Below, piece by piece: positions 56,718 through 63,764 of a DNA stretch of 63,764 nt. How positions within the stretch are numbered: the stretch's first letter is position 1; every line of letters starts with the position of its first letter. The notes below the pieces were generated by a model. It worked only from the letters and a program-made list of their open reading frames with translations, was not told where the DNA came from and did no database searches. This DNA comes from Rhizobiales bacterium CCH3-A5 (GTDB lineage: Bacteria > Pseudomonadota > Alphaproteobacteria > Rhizobiales > Beijerinckiaceae): NCBI GenBank assembly GCA_001556025.1, contig LSIB01000012.1, positions 1 to 63,764 of the forward strand, written 5' to 3'. Position numbers and translations under genes: made by a program.

Positions 56718-57836
56718 ATGCCTGATTTCGTACTGAACCCGCATCTCGACCGCTCGGCCGCCTATGGCGACGAGCGGCGCGGGATTTTGTCACTCGATGC
56801 CGCCCGTACGGCCCATTCCGCGATCACCGGCTGGTCAGGCTATGCGCCGACGCCGCTGCGCGATCTGCCGGCCATCGCCGACCAGCTCGACCTGGCGCAA
56901 GTGCTCTACAAGGACGAGGGCGAGCGCTTCGGGCTGAAAAGCTTCAAGGCGCTGGGCGGGGCCTATGCGGTCGACCGGCTGGTGGCGGCCAAAGGCGCGG
57001 CAGGCCTGACCGTGACTTGCGCCACCGACGGCAACCATGGCCGCTCTGTCGCCTGGGGCGCGCGTCGCGCCGGCGTGAAGGCCGTGATCTATGTCCACGA
57101 GACCGTCAGCGAGGGCAGGGCCGACGCCATACGCTCATATGGCGCGACGGTGGTGCGCGAGGGCCGCACCTATGACGACAGCGTGCGCGCCTGCGCGGAA
57201 GCGGCCGCCCGCAACGGCTGGGAGATCGTCTCCGACACCTCATGGCCGGGCTACGAAGACGTGCCGAAGGACGTGATGCAGGGCTATGCCGTGCTCGCCA
57301 TGGAGGCGGAGGCGCAAGGCGCGAAGCCGACCCATGTCTTCGTGCAGGGCGGCGTGGGAGGTCTGGCGGCGGGCGTGCTGTCCTATCGCTGGGAAAAACT
57401 GGGGAAGGAGCGGCCGATTCTCGTCGTGGTCGAGCCCGAAAAGGCCGCCTGCCTATTCGAATCCGCCAAGGCCGGCGCTGTCATCGCGGTCGGCGGCGAT
57501 CTCGACACCATCATGGCGGGGCTTGCCTGCGGCGAGCCCTCGATCCTGGCCTGGCGCATCCTGAAACCCGGCGCGGACGCCTTCATGACCATCCCCGATG
57601 CCGACGCCGCCGATGCGATGAAGCTGCTGGCGAGCCTCGGCGTCGTCGGCGGTGAATCCGGCGTGGCGGGTCTCGCCGGGCTCATCAAGGCGGCCGGCGA
57701 TCCGCATCTGCGCGCGCAACTTAAGCTCGACGAAACGTCGCGCGTTCTCTGTTACGGCACCGAGGGCGCGACCGATGCCGAAGTCTATCGCAGCATCGTC
57801 GGGCGCAGCGCCGAGGAAGTTCGCGGCGATGCGTGA
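56718..57836 (+). CDS. Diaminopropionate ammonia-lyase
   Basis: Fold-type II PLP enzyme converting 2,3-diaminopropionate to pyruvate and two ammonia, in the cytoplasm; 372 residues. PLP Lys77 lies in GLKSFKALGGAYA, phosphate loop GGVGGLAAG at 211-219, and the family-specific blocks are CATDGNHGRSVAWGAR and SWPGYEDVPKDVMQGY, which distinguish it from threonine deaminase. E. coli YgeX is the same type. ATG 56718 is used; a TTG at 56682 overlapping the dppF stop (TTGA) is possible. Context of carbamoylases suggests that diaminopropionate may arise from a capped derivative. Confidence 0.88.
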   Translation: MPDFVLNPHLDRSAAYGDERRGILSLDAARTAHSAITGWSGYAPTPLRDLPAIADQLDLAQVLYKDEGERFGLKSFKALGGAYAVDRLVAAKGAAGLTVTCATDGNHGRSVAWGARRAGVKAVIYVHETVSEGRADAIRSYGATVVREGRTYDDSVRACAEAAARNGWEIVSDTSWPGYEDVPKDVMQGYAVLAMEAEAQGAKPTHVFVQGGVGGLAAGVLSYRWEKLGKERPILVVVEPEKAACLFESAKAGAVIAVGGDLDTIMAGLACGEPSILAWRILKPGADAFMTIPDADAADAMKLLASLGVVGGESGVAGLAGLIKAAGDPHLRAQLKLDETSRVLCYGTEGATDAEVYRSIVGRSAEEVRGDA

Positions 57837-57852
57837 CGGTCCCGAAGTCCGC

Positions 57853-58149
57853 TCAGGCAGTGAGATCGACCACCGCCTCGCCCGACACTGCGTCGGTGAC
57901 GTTGCCGCCGCCGAGATCGTCCAGCGTGTCGCGAAAGCTGTTCAGCGTCGCAATCATCTGCGGCCGTGCGGTCTTGATCGCCTCGGCATCAGCCCATTCG
58001 CCGATCAGGCAATAGCTCCGCTCGCCGGTCTTGATGATGTGCCCCGCGACCAGTCCGGGCCAACGCGCCTTGCCGTCACGATGGGCCGCGAGAAAATCCT
58101 CGTCCCGGCCTTCCTTGACGCGGAAACGCACGACATTGAACGTGGTCAT
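57853..58149 (-). CDS. Antibiotic biosynthesis monooxygenase-like small protein
   Basis: Single ferredoxin-like ABM domain of 98 residues (MTTFNVVRFRVKEGRDEDFLAAH, then LIGEWADAEAI). Members act as small cofactor-free oxygenases or as dimeric proteins of unknown role (YgiN-like). It lies on the opposite strand between the lyase and the carbamoylase, with only 16 bases to the lyase stop. Confidence 0.75.
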   Translation of the reverse strand: MTTFNVVRFRVKEGRDEDFLAAHRDGKARWPGLVAGHIIKTGERSYCLIGEWADAEAIKTARPQMIATLNSFRDTLDDLGGGNVTDAVSGEAVVDLTA

Positions 58150-58253
58150 GGCTTTGGTCCCCCCGCCGCGCGAACGCCCGGCGGCGGTTCGAAGCCGCGC
58201 AGGCGGGCAGCCTATGCAGGCTACCGCTACGTCAAAGGCAGGGCAATGGCATC

Positions 58254-59189
58254 ATGACCCGGATCCTCACCATCGCCGCCGCCCAGATGGGACCGATCCA
58301 GCGCGACGAGCCGCGCTCCTCGGCCGTGGCGCGCATGGTCGCGCTGATGCGGCAGGCGAAGGAGAACGGCTGCGACCTCGTCGTCTATCCCGAAGCGGCG
58401 CTGACCGCCTTCTTCCCCCATTGGTGGATGGAGGACGAGGCCGAGATCGACGGCTATTTCGAGAGCGCCATGCCCTCCAACGAGACCGCGTCGCTGTTCG
58501 AGGAGGCGAGGCGGCTCGGCGTCGGCTTTCATCTCGGCTACTGCGAACTGGCGCAAGAGGAAGGCCGGAAGCGCCGCTTCAACACGGCGATCCTCGTCGA
58601 CAAGTTGGGCGCGATCGTCGGCAAATACCGTAAGATCCATCTGCCGGGCCACCCCGAGCATCGACCCGACGCGCCGTTCCAGAACCTGGAGAAGCGCTAT
58701 TTCGAGACCGGAAATCTCGGCTGGCCGGTCTGGCGGGCGATGGACGCCAATATCGGCATGATGATCTGCAACGACCGGCGCTGGCCCGAGAGCTATCGCA
58801 GCATGGGTCTGCAGGATGTCGAGCTGATCCTGCTCGGCTACAACACGCCCAAGCACAATCCGCCTGCGCCGGACCACGACCGGCTCGGCAATTTCCACAA
58901 CCAGCTCGTGATGCAGGCCGGCGCCTACCAGAACGCCTGCTGGGTCGTCGGCGTCGCCAAGGCGGGGCTCGAGGCCGGCGTCGACCAGATCGGCGGCTCC
59001 TGCATCATCGCACCGACCGGCGAAGTGGTAGCGCAGGCCGTCACCGAGGGAGACGAGCTGGTGATCGCCCGCTGCGACATGGACCTCGGCAGAAGCTACA
59101 AGGCCTCGACCTTCAATTTCGCGAAGCACCGCGAGCCGCAGGCCTATGGGCTGATCGTCGAGCGCAAGGGCGCGGTGGGGCCGGCGTGA
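58254..59189 (+). CDS. N-carbamoyl-D-amino acid hydrolase (nitrilase superfamily)
   Basis: Carbon-nitrogen hydrolase of 311 residues. The catalytic triad Glu47 (VVYPEAAL), Lys127 (KYRKIHLPG) and Cys172 (MMICNDRRWPE) falls at exactly the numbers known for Agrobacterium D-carbamoylase, and DVELILLGYNTP and HNQLVMQAGAYQN also match. It cleaves N-carbamoyl-D-amino acids to D-amino acid, CO2 and ammonia. No hydantoinase gene is adjacent, so the ureido substrate may come from another source. ATG 58254 lies 104 bp after the divergent ABM gene. Confidence 0.92.
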   Translation: MTRILTIAAAQMGPIQRDEPRSSAVARMVALMRQAKENGCDLVVYPEAALTAFFPHWWMEDEAEIDGYFESAMPSNETASLFEEARRLGVGFHLGYCELAQEEGRKRRFNTAILVDKLGAIVGKYRKIHLPGHPEHRPDAPFQNLEKRYFETGNLGWPVWRAMDANIGMMICNDRRWPESYRSMGLQDVELILLGYNTPKHNPPAPDHDRLGNFHNQLVMQAGAYQNACWVVGVAKAGLEAGVDQIGGSCIIAPTGEVVAQAVTEGDELVIARCDMDLGRSYKASTFNFAKHREPQAYGLIVERKGAVGPA

Positions 59190-59225
59190 TGGGGGCGGGC
59201 TTGCTGGGTCGAGCACGCAAGCGTA

Positions 59226-59246
59226 GTATATCCGTGGTGGATATAC
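59226..59246. promoter_or_regulatory. Palindromic operator upstream of vapBC
   Basis: GTATATCC (59226-59233) and GGATATAC (59239-59246) are perfect 8 bp arms around GTGGT, ending one base before the vapB binding site. This is the usual place for VapB autorepression. Confidence 0.72.
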
Positions 59247-59256
59247 GGAGGTGGCG

Positions 59257-59508
59257 ATGCTGACGAAAACTCCCAAAACGACCAAGCTCTTCATAACCAA
59301 CCGCAGCCAGGCCGTGCGTCTGCCGAAGGAACTCGCTTTCCCGCCGGAGGTGACCGAGGTCGACATCATCAAGCAGGGTCGTGGTGTGCTGATCGTGCCG
59401 AAGGGCAAAGGCTGGGATGATTTTTTCGACAACGGCCCGTTCGCCAGCGAAGACTTCATGGTGACACGGGACCAGCCCTTAGCCGCTGAGGAGCGCGAAG
59501 AGTTCTGA
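59257..59508 (+). CDS. vapB: VapB-type antitoxin (AbrB/MazE fold)
   Basis: Antitoxin of 83 residues. The N-terminal swapped-hairpin DNA-binding part is TKLFITNRSQAVRLPKELAF then TEVDIIKQGRGVLIVPKG, a standard VapB pattern; the C-terminal WDDFFDNGPFASEDFM binds and neutralises the toxin. ATG 59257 with GGAGG five bases upstream is better than GTG 59251. Its stop overlaps the vapC start (TGATG). Confidence 0.93.
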   Translation: MLTKTPKTTKLFITNRSQAVRLPKELAFPPEVTEVDIIKQGRGVLIVPKGKGWDDFFDNGPFASEDFMVTRDQPLAAEEREEF

Positions 59509-59906
59509 TGCTGACCTATATGCTGGATACGAATATTTGCATTTATCTCATCAAGGACAAACTGCCCGGCCTCAGACAGCAGTTCAGGCAGGCGGACGGA
59601 CGTGTTTGCCTATCCACGATCACGCTGGGTGAGCTCATATTCGGGGCCGAGAAGTCTGAGTGGCGGATACAAAACCTCGAAGCGCTGGAACGCTTTGCCG
59701 ACAGGATGCCGGTCTTGCCGTTCGACGCCGAGGCTGCCGCTCATTACGGCGAGTTGCGCGCGGGGTTGAGCCGCGCCGGCACTCCCTGCGGTCCGCTCGA
59801 CACCCAAATCGGCGCTCACGCCCGCAGCCGAAGCCTGATCGTCGTCACCAACAACCGCCGCGAGTTCGACCGCATGCCAGGCCTGCGCGTCGAGAATTGG
59901 GTCTGA
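59508..59906 (+). CDS. vapC: VapC-type toxin (PIN domain ribonuclease)
   Basis: PIN-domain RNase of 132 residues. Acidic site residues are Asp7 (YMLDTNICIYLI), Glu42 (STITLGELIFGAEKS) and Asp98 (CGPLDTQIGAHA), with TNNRREFDRMPGLRVENW at the end, a hallmark of the VapC/FitB group. VapC toxins cleave tRNA or rRNA and stop translation when the labile antitoxin is lost. It sits between two catabolic genes with an intact operator, so it appears functional. Confidence 0.93.
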   Translation: MLTYMLDTNICIYLIKDKLPGLRQQFRQADGRVCLSTITLGELIFGAEKSEWRIQNLEALERFADRMPVLPFDAEAAAHYGELRAGLSRAGTPCGPLDTQIGAHARSRSLIVVTNNRREFDRMPGLRVENWV

Positions 59907-59961
59907 CGGACCCGCCCGATATGCTTCCTTCCATTCCCGCACCCACCCTTCAGGACAAGCC

Positions 59962-61122
59962 ATGACCCACGATCTCATCCTCAAGGGCGGCCGGGTCATC
60001 GACCCGTCGCAGACACATGACGGCGTCCTCGATGTCGCCTTCACCGACGGCAAGGTTTCAGGCTTCGGCAAGGACCTGAAGGGCGCGAAGGAGATCCGCG
60101 ACGTCTCCGGCTACATCGTCACGCCCGGCCTGATCGACCTGCACACACATGTTTACTGGGGCGGCACCTCGCTCGGCATCGACGCCGACGAATTCTGCCG
60201 GGCCTCGGGCGTCACCACTTCGGTCGACACCGGCTCGGCCGGACCGGGCAACTGGCCTGGCTTCCGCAAGCACGTCATCGAGCGCTCGCAGGCGCGCATC
60301 CTCGCCTATCTCCACGTCTCGCATGCCGGCATCTACGGCTTCGACCACCGCGTCATGGTCGGCGAGAGCCGCGACATGGCGATGATGAACCCGATCGACT
60401 GCGCCGAGGTCGCCGACAAGAACCGCGACCTGATCGTCGGCATCAAGGTCCGTGTCGGCCTGCACGCCTCGGGAGACCAGGGCACGGCCCCTCTCAACGT
60501 TGCGCTGCAGGTCGCAAACGAGGTCGGCATGCCGCTGATGTGCCATATCGACCACCCGCCGCCATCCTATGAGGAGGTGGTCAACATGCTCCGCCCCGGT
60601 GACGTGCTGACCCACGCCTTCCGCCCTTTCCCGAACGCGCCGTCGACCGCGCAGGGCACGGTCAAGCCCGAGGTGCTGGCGGCCCGCAAGCGCGGCGTCA
60701 TCTTCGACATCGGCCATGGCAAGGGCTCGTTTTCGTTCAAGACGACGCGGGCGATGCTCGCCAACGGTTTTGAGCCCGATGTGATCTCGTCGGACGTCCA
60801 CAAGCTCTGCATCGACGGCCCGGCCTATGACCAGGTCACGACCATGTCCAAGTTCCTGCTGATGGGCATGAGCCTGAACAACGTCATCGCCGCCTCGACG
60901 GTGAACGCCGCCATGGCGCTGAAGCGGCCGGAATACGGCTCGCTGCGGGTCGGCTCGCTCGGCGACGCGACGATCCTGACGGTGAAGGAAGGCAAGTTCG
61001 ACTATGCCGACGTCACCGGTGAGCACATGACCGGCGATCGCAAGATCGTCTCCGAGGGCGTCGTGCTGAAGGGCGCGTGGTGGCACCCGAAACGCTCGAA
61101 CAAGTTCAGGAAGGTGGCCTGA
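59962..61122 (+). CDS. Amidohydrolase/deacetylase family metallohydrolase (Atu3266/EF_0837 type)
   Basis: TIM-barrel amidohydrolase of 386 residues. The HxH motif is GLIDLHTHVYWGG; later metal ligands are in VGIKVRVGLH (Lys that is carboxylated), PLMCHIDHPP, THAFRPFP and the final Asp in DVISSDVHKL. The family resembles D-aminoacylases and dihydroorotases; a close relative (Atu3266) hydrolyses acetyl-(R)-mandelate and N-acetyl-D-amino acid-like esters. It starts 55 bases after vapC. Confidence 0.88.
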   Translation: MTHDLILKGGRVIDPSQTHDGVLDVAFTDGKVSGFGKDLKGAKEIRDVSGYIVTPGLIDLHTHVYWGGTSLGIDADEFCRASGVTTSVDTGSAGPGNWPGFRKHVIERSQARILAYLHVSHAGIYGFDHRVMVGESRDMAMMNPIDCAEVADKNRDLIVGIKVRVGLHASGDQGTAPLNVALQVANEVGMPLMCHIDHPPPSYEEVVNMLRPGDVLTHAFRPFPNAPSTAQGTVKPEVLAARKRGVIFDIGHGKGSFSFKTTRAMLANGFEPDVISSDVHKLCIDGPAYDQVTTMSKFLLMGMSLNNVIAASTVNAAMALKRPEYGSLRVGSLGDATILTVKEGKFDYADVTGEHMTGDRKIVSEGVVLKGAWWHPKRSNKFRKVA

Positions 61123-61140
61123 CGGGCCTCCTGAGTGCGC

Positions 61141-61217
61141 CGTCATGCTCGGGCTTGCCCCGAGCATCTCTGGCCGGAGATTCTCGGGTCTCCGTTTTGC
61201 TCCGCCCGAGGATGACG
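61141..61217. repeat. Palindromic intergenic repeat (CGTCATGCTCGGG type)
   Basis: The left unit has CGTCATGCTCGGGCTTGC with an inner hairpin (GCTCGGG/CCCGAGC); the right end is the complement CCCGAGGATGACG. A run of six T follows at 61221-61226. Related to the element inside glcEF. Confidence 0.75.
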
Positions 61218-61241
61218 CTCTTTTTTAGAAAGGAACCGCCC

Positions 61242-61700
61242 ATGTCCGCCGAAGCCAAACTCGCCGAACTCGGCCTCACGTTGCCCAATGTCGTCCCGCC
61301 CATGGCGAACTATGTCCGCTTCAAGCGCGCCGGCGATCTGATCTTCCTGTCGGGGCAGGGGCCGCGCAATCCGGACGGCTCGATCCCCAACGGCAAGGTC
61401 GGCAAGGAATTCACCGTCGAACAGGCCTATGAGTTCGCGAAGAACACCGGTCTCGGCCTGCTTGCCGCGATGAAGGAGGCCGCCGGCTCGCTCGACAGGA
61501 TCGAGGTCATCAAGCTGCTCGGCATGGTCAACGGCGTGCCCGAGTTCGGCGACCAGCCAAAAGTCATCAACGGCTGCTCGGACCTGTTCGTCGCCGTGCT
61601 CGGCGAAAATGGCCGCCATGCCCGCTCCGCCGTCGGCATGGGCTCGCTGCCCGGAAACATGCCCGTCGAGATCGAGGTCATCGTCAAGGTGCTGCCGTGA
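61242..61700 (+). CDS. RidA family protein
   Basis: Imine/enamine deaminase of the YjgF/RidA superfamily, 152 residues, long form. The fold is seen in PPMANYVRFKRAGDLIFLSGQGP and ARSAVGMGSLPGNMPVEIEVIVKV; the latter Arg is typical of the active-site cleft in active RidA proteins. It removes reactive 2-aminoacrylate-type intermediates made by PLP enzymes such as its neighbours. Preceded by an AAAGGAA site; its stop overlaps the next start by 4 bp (GTGA). Confidence 0.9.
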   Translation: MSAEAKLAELGLTLPNVVPPMANYVRFKRAGDLIFLSGQGPRNPDGSIPNGKVGKEFTVEQAYEFAKNTGLGLLAAMKEAAGSLDRIEVIKLLGMVNGVPEFGDQPKVINGCSDLFVAVLGENGRHARSAVGMGSLPGNMPVEIEVIVKVLP

Positions 61701-62773
61701 GCGCCCTGAAGGAGGACATCGCGAGGGCCTACGGCACACCCGCCGTCGTCATCGATCTCGATGTCGTCGAGGCCAACATCGCCCGGCTGCAGGCGGCCTG
61801 CGACGCCAAGGGTGTCGCCAACCGCCCCCATATCAAGACGCATAAATCGCCCGAACTCGCGCGCCTCCAGATCGAGGCCGGCGCGCGCGGCATCACCTGC
61901 CAGAAGCTCGGTGAAGCCGAGGTCATGGCCGATGGCGGCATCGATGACATCCTGATCAGCTACAACATCCTGGGCGAGCAGAAACTCGGCCGGTTAGGGG
62001 CGCTTCAGCGCCGCGTCCGCATGATCGTCGCAGCCGACAATCCTGTCACGATCGCGGGCCTGCCGCAGGCGGCGGCCATCGCGGGGCGCGATCTGGAGGT
62101 CGTCGTCGAATGCGACACCGGCCGCAAGCGTGCCGGCGTCGAGACGCCGGGCGAGGCGGTCGAACTGGCGAAGCTGATTGCGGGCTCTAAGGGTCTCACA
62201 TTCGCGGGCTTCCTGATGTATCCGCCCGAGGATGGCTGGGAGCGCACGCAGACCTTCCTCGACACGGCCAATGCCGGCCTGCGCGATGTGGGGCTGGAAG
62301 CTGGCATCATCTCGACCGGCGGGTCGCCGAACATCCCCAATATCGGCAAGCTGAAGGGCGCGACCGAGCACCGCGCCGGCACCTCGATCTTCAACGACCG
62401 CATGCAGGTTGCTGCCGGGGTCGCCACGATCGAGGACTGCGCGCTGAGCGTCTACGCCACGGTGGTGAGCCGCGCCGGGCCGGAGCGCGGCATCCTCGAT
62501 TCAGGCTCCAAGACCTTGACCAGCGACACCGGCGGTCTCGATGGCCACGGGCTGATCCTGGAATACCCGGCGGCGAAGATCGCGAAATTCGCCGAGGAGC
62601 ACGGCTTCCTCGATCTCGCGGCGAGCAATGAGCGGCCGGTCGTGGGCGAGGTCGTGCGCGTGGTGCCAAACCATGTCTGCGTCGTCGTCAACATGGTCGA
62701 CCGGCTGGTGACGGTGCGCGGCGACAGGCTGGTCGGCGAACTGCCGGTGGCGGCGCGGGGGAAACTGAGCTGA
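61697..62773 (+). CDS. D-serine dehydratase/D-threonine aldolase-like PLP enzyme
   Basis: Fold-type III PLP enzyme of 358 residues. PLP Lys47 is in RPHIKTHKSPELA, the alanine racemase-like barrel runs to about 240, and the C-terminal metal site reads PNHVCVVVN. The His-x-Cys pair fits D-serine dehydratase and hydroxyaspartate-type enzymes better than D-threonine aldolase, which has His-x-Asp. Probable role is cleavage or dehydration of a beta-hydroxy D-amino acid in the cytoplasm. GTG start coupled to ridA. Confidence 0.87.
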   Translation: MSALKEDIARAYGTPAVVIDLDVVEANIARLQAACDAKGVANRPHIKTHKSPELARLQIEAGARGITCQKLGEAEVMADGGIDDILISYNILGEQKLGRLGALQRRVRMIVAADNPVTIAGLPQAAAIAGRDLEVVVECDTGRKRAGVETPGEAVELAKLIAGSKGLTFAGFLMYPPEDGWERTQTFLDTANAGLRDVGLEAGIISTGGSPNIPNIGKLKGATEHRAGTSIFNDRMQVAAGVATIEDCALSVYATVVSRAGPERGILDSGSKTLTSDTGGLDGHGLILEYPAAKIAKFAEEHGFLDLAASNERPVVGEVVRVVPNHVCVVVNMVDRLVTVRGDRLVGELPVAARGKLS

Positions 62774-62795
62774 CCGGATAAGGCACGGGGAACCC

Positions 62796-62931
62796 TCTGC
62801 CGGATGGGAGAGGGGCAGGGCTGAGGGGTCGGCCCTTCAACCAGCGAAGCGAAACCTATCCGCGCTTCCGTTCAGGCCAATCTCGAAACGTCCGTCACCT
62901 CACCCCTGCCCCTCTCCTTACAGGAGAGGGG
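62796..62931. repeat. Palindromic intergenic repeat with terminal hairpin (GAGAGGGGCAGGG type)
   Basis: Arms GAGAGGGGCAGGG near 62808 and CCCTGCCCCTCTC near 62904 are inverted. The right end also forms a perfect 10 bp hairpin, CCCCTCTCCT (62909-62918) with AGGAGAGGGG (62922-62931), loop TAC, lying between convergent genes, where it could act as a terminator. Confidence 0.75.
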
Positions 62932-62948
62932 TTCTTCCAGCGCTTCAC

Positions 62949-63677
62949 CTAGCCCTCCGGATGTCGCGCATTCCACGCCGCCGCATATTCCGCGCAGAGC
63001 CTATCCAGTTCCGTCCGGTCCGTGACGCCAGCCGGACGCGCCCGCGAGGGCGACGCCATCTGGAAGGGCACATAGCGCTGATGCGCCAGCCGCCAGAGCC
63101 GGCGCAGTTCGGCCAGCGGATCGGCGTGGTCGTCGACGCGGATATCGAAGCTCGGCGCGGGGTCGCCGTTCCAGATTCGGATGGCGCAGGATTGCCGGCC
63201 GCGCTTGTCGCCGCCGGCCTTCTCGCCGGCTTCGAGCGCCACCAGCAGCCGCTCGTCGAAGTCCAGCGCCGAGCCCGCGACATAAGCCTTGAGCGTCTGA
63301 TCGATCACCTCGGGCCCGGCCAGCATGTTGCCGGCGACCGAAACCTGCGGCCCGTCGACCGCGCCGCACCAGTCGATGCAGGCCGCCCCCGTATGCGAGG
63401 CGGTCCTGCCGTCGCGGTCGATCAGATGGAGCTGGCGATGCGCCCGGCCCTCGTCTGCCGCCGTCAACGTGGCGACGATCTCGACGGCCGAGCGGCCCTC
63501 CTGGAGCAGGCGCAGGCCGTCGATGCCGTAGAGCGGATTGACGAAGGCCTGGCTCGCGATCGCGCCGACGCGACCGCAGCCCGCGGGTACGCGCGCGCCC
63601 ACCGCGAAGGCGCAGGTCGATACTGCGACGCCATAGGCGCCGGTGGCGGCGTCGCGGGCGACGATGGACCATGTCAT
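62949..63677 (-). CDS. DUF1028 domain-containing protein
   Basis: Protein of 242 residues with the DUF1028 (Ntn-hydrolase-like) signature: MTWSIVARDAATGAYGVAVS then CAFAVGARVPAG, GAIASQAFVNPLYG and SVAGNMLAGPEV. Members are often encoded beside amidases, peptide transporters and amino acid catabolic genes, as here, and may hydrolyse amides or peptides, but activity is not well established. The ATG is at 63677. A perfect palindrome begins 22 bases upstream of it. Confidence 0.92.
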   Translation of the reverse strand: MTWSIVARDAATGAYGVAVSTCAFAVGARVPAGCGRVGAIASQAFVNPLYGIDGLRLLQEGRSAVEIVATLTAADEGRAHRQLHLIDRDGRTASHTGAACIDWCGAVDGPQVSVAGNMLAGPEVIDQTLKAYVAGSALDFDERLLVALEAGEKAGGDKRGRQSCAIRIWNGDPAPSFDIRVDDHADPLAELRRLWRLAHQRYVPFQMASPSRARPAGVTDRTELDRLCAEYAAAWNARHPEG

Positions 63678-63699
63678 GGCAAGGTTCCTCAGTGTCAGT

Positions 63700-63764
63700 G
63701 TCGCTGGTGAGTGCGCTCTTCCCCTCCCCCTCGTGGGGAGGGGAAGAGCGCACTCACCAGCGAC
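63700..63764. repeat. Perfect 30 bp inverted repeat at the right window edge
   Basis: Arms 63700-63729 and 63735-63764 are exact complements around CTCGT. The inner part (CCCCTCCCC/GGGGAGGGG) is like the element at 25624-25763, but the outer 16 bases are new. The right arm ends on the last base given. Confidence 0.9.

Overview
This 63.8 kb window reads as chromosomal DNA of a G+C-rich alphaproteobacterium, most likely in the order Hyphomicrobiales (Rhizobiales). A Bosea-like genus is my best guess, from gene content and repeat families only. Supporting signs are the short HisG with a separate HisZ, an alphaproteobacterial-type HisRS, a groESL operon with a CIRCE operator, DUF2076 and AbrB-family membrane proteins, and several palindromic intergenic repeat families typical of this group. 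Genes are tightly packed with many 1-4 bp start/stop overlaps. I saw no tRNA, rRNA, IS element, prophage or CRISPR array.

Layout, left part (1-24 kb). A partial dxs runs off the left edge. A + strand islet follows: orphan family-5 solute-binding protein, amidase and MFS transporter. Then come pirin, xseB, an Lrp/AsnC regulator, a small dual-specificity-type phosphatase, a thioesterase, a 1187-residue SSS-PAS-histidine kinase-receiver hybrid, mscL, an aspartate-type aminotransferase, an AbrB-family membrane protein, a second orphan solute-binding protein, the glycolate oxidase operon glcDEF, a LysR regulator overlapping an SMP-30 lactonase, and a DUF3053 lipoprotein.

Middle part (24-45 kb). 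This holds hisS-hisZ-hisG, a META-domain protein, an SbmA/BacA-type ABC exporter, DoxX, a PhnD-like binding protein, groES-groEL, MarR, PaaI-type thioesterase, an EamA transporter with a GNAT acetyltransferase, a remnant of a HepT toxin, TauE/SafE, a polysaccharide flippase with a small secreted protein, two L,D-transpeptidases around a DUF2076 gene, a globin and a MATE pump.

Right part (45.7-63.7 kb). This looks like one catabolic region for amides, ureido compounds and possibly D-amino acids: two amidase-signature enzymes, an M20 carbamoylase-type hydrolase, a complete Dpp-type ABC transporter with a Tat-exported binding protein and a sigma-54-like promoter, a diaminopropionate ammonia-lyase, an N-carbamoyl-D-amino acid hydrolase with all three catalytic residues, an Atu3266-like amidohydrolase, RidA, a D-serine dehydratase/D-threonine aldolase-like PLP enzyme and a DUF1028 protein. 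A VapBC toxin-antitoxin pair with a perfect palindromic operator sits inside it. The likely logic is uptake of small peptides or amino acid derivatives, removal of acyl or carbamoyl caps, then PLP-dependent elimination to 2-oxo acids and ammonia, with RidA clearing reactive enamines.

The strongest anomaly is a 240 bp AT-rich, in-frame block inside hisS (41% G+C by hand count, against 62-68% in the flanks). Next are a candidate minus-strand small RNA downstream of hisG and the possibility that the right-hand region degrades 2,3-diaminopropionate-derived plant amino acids.
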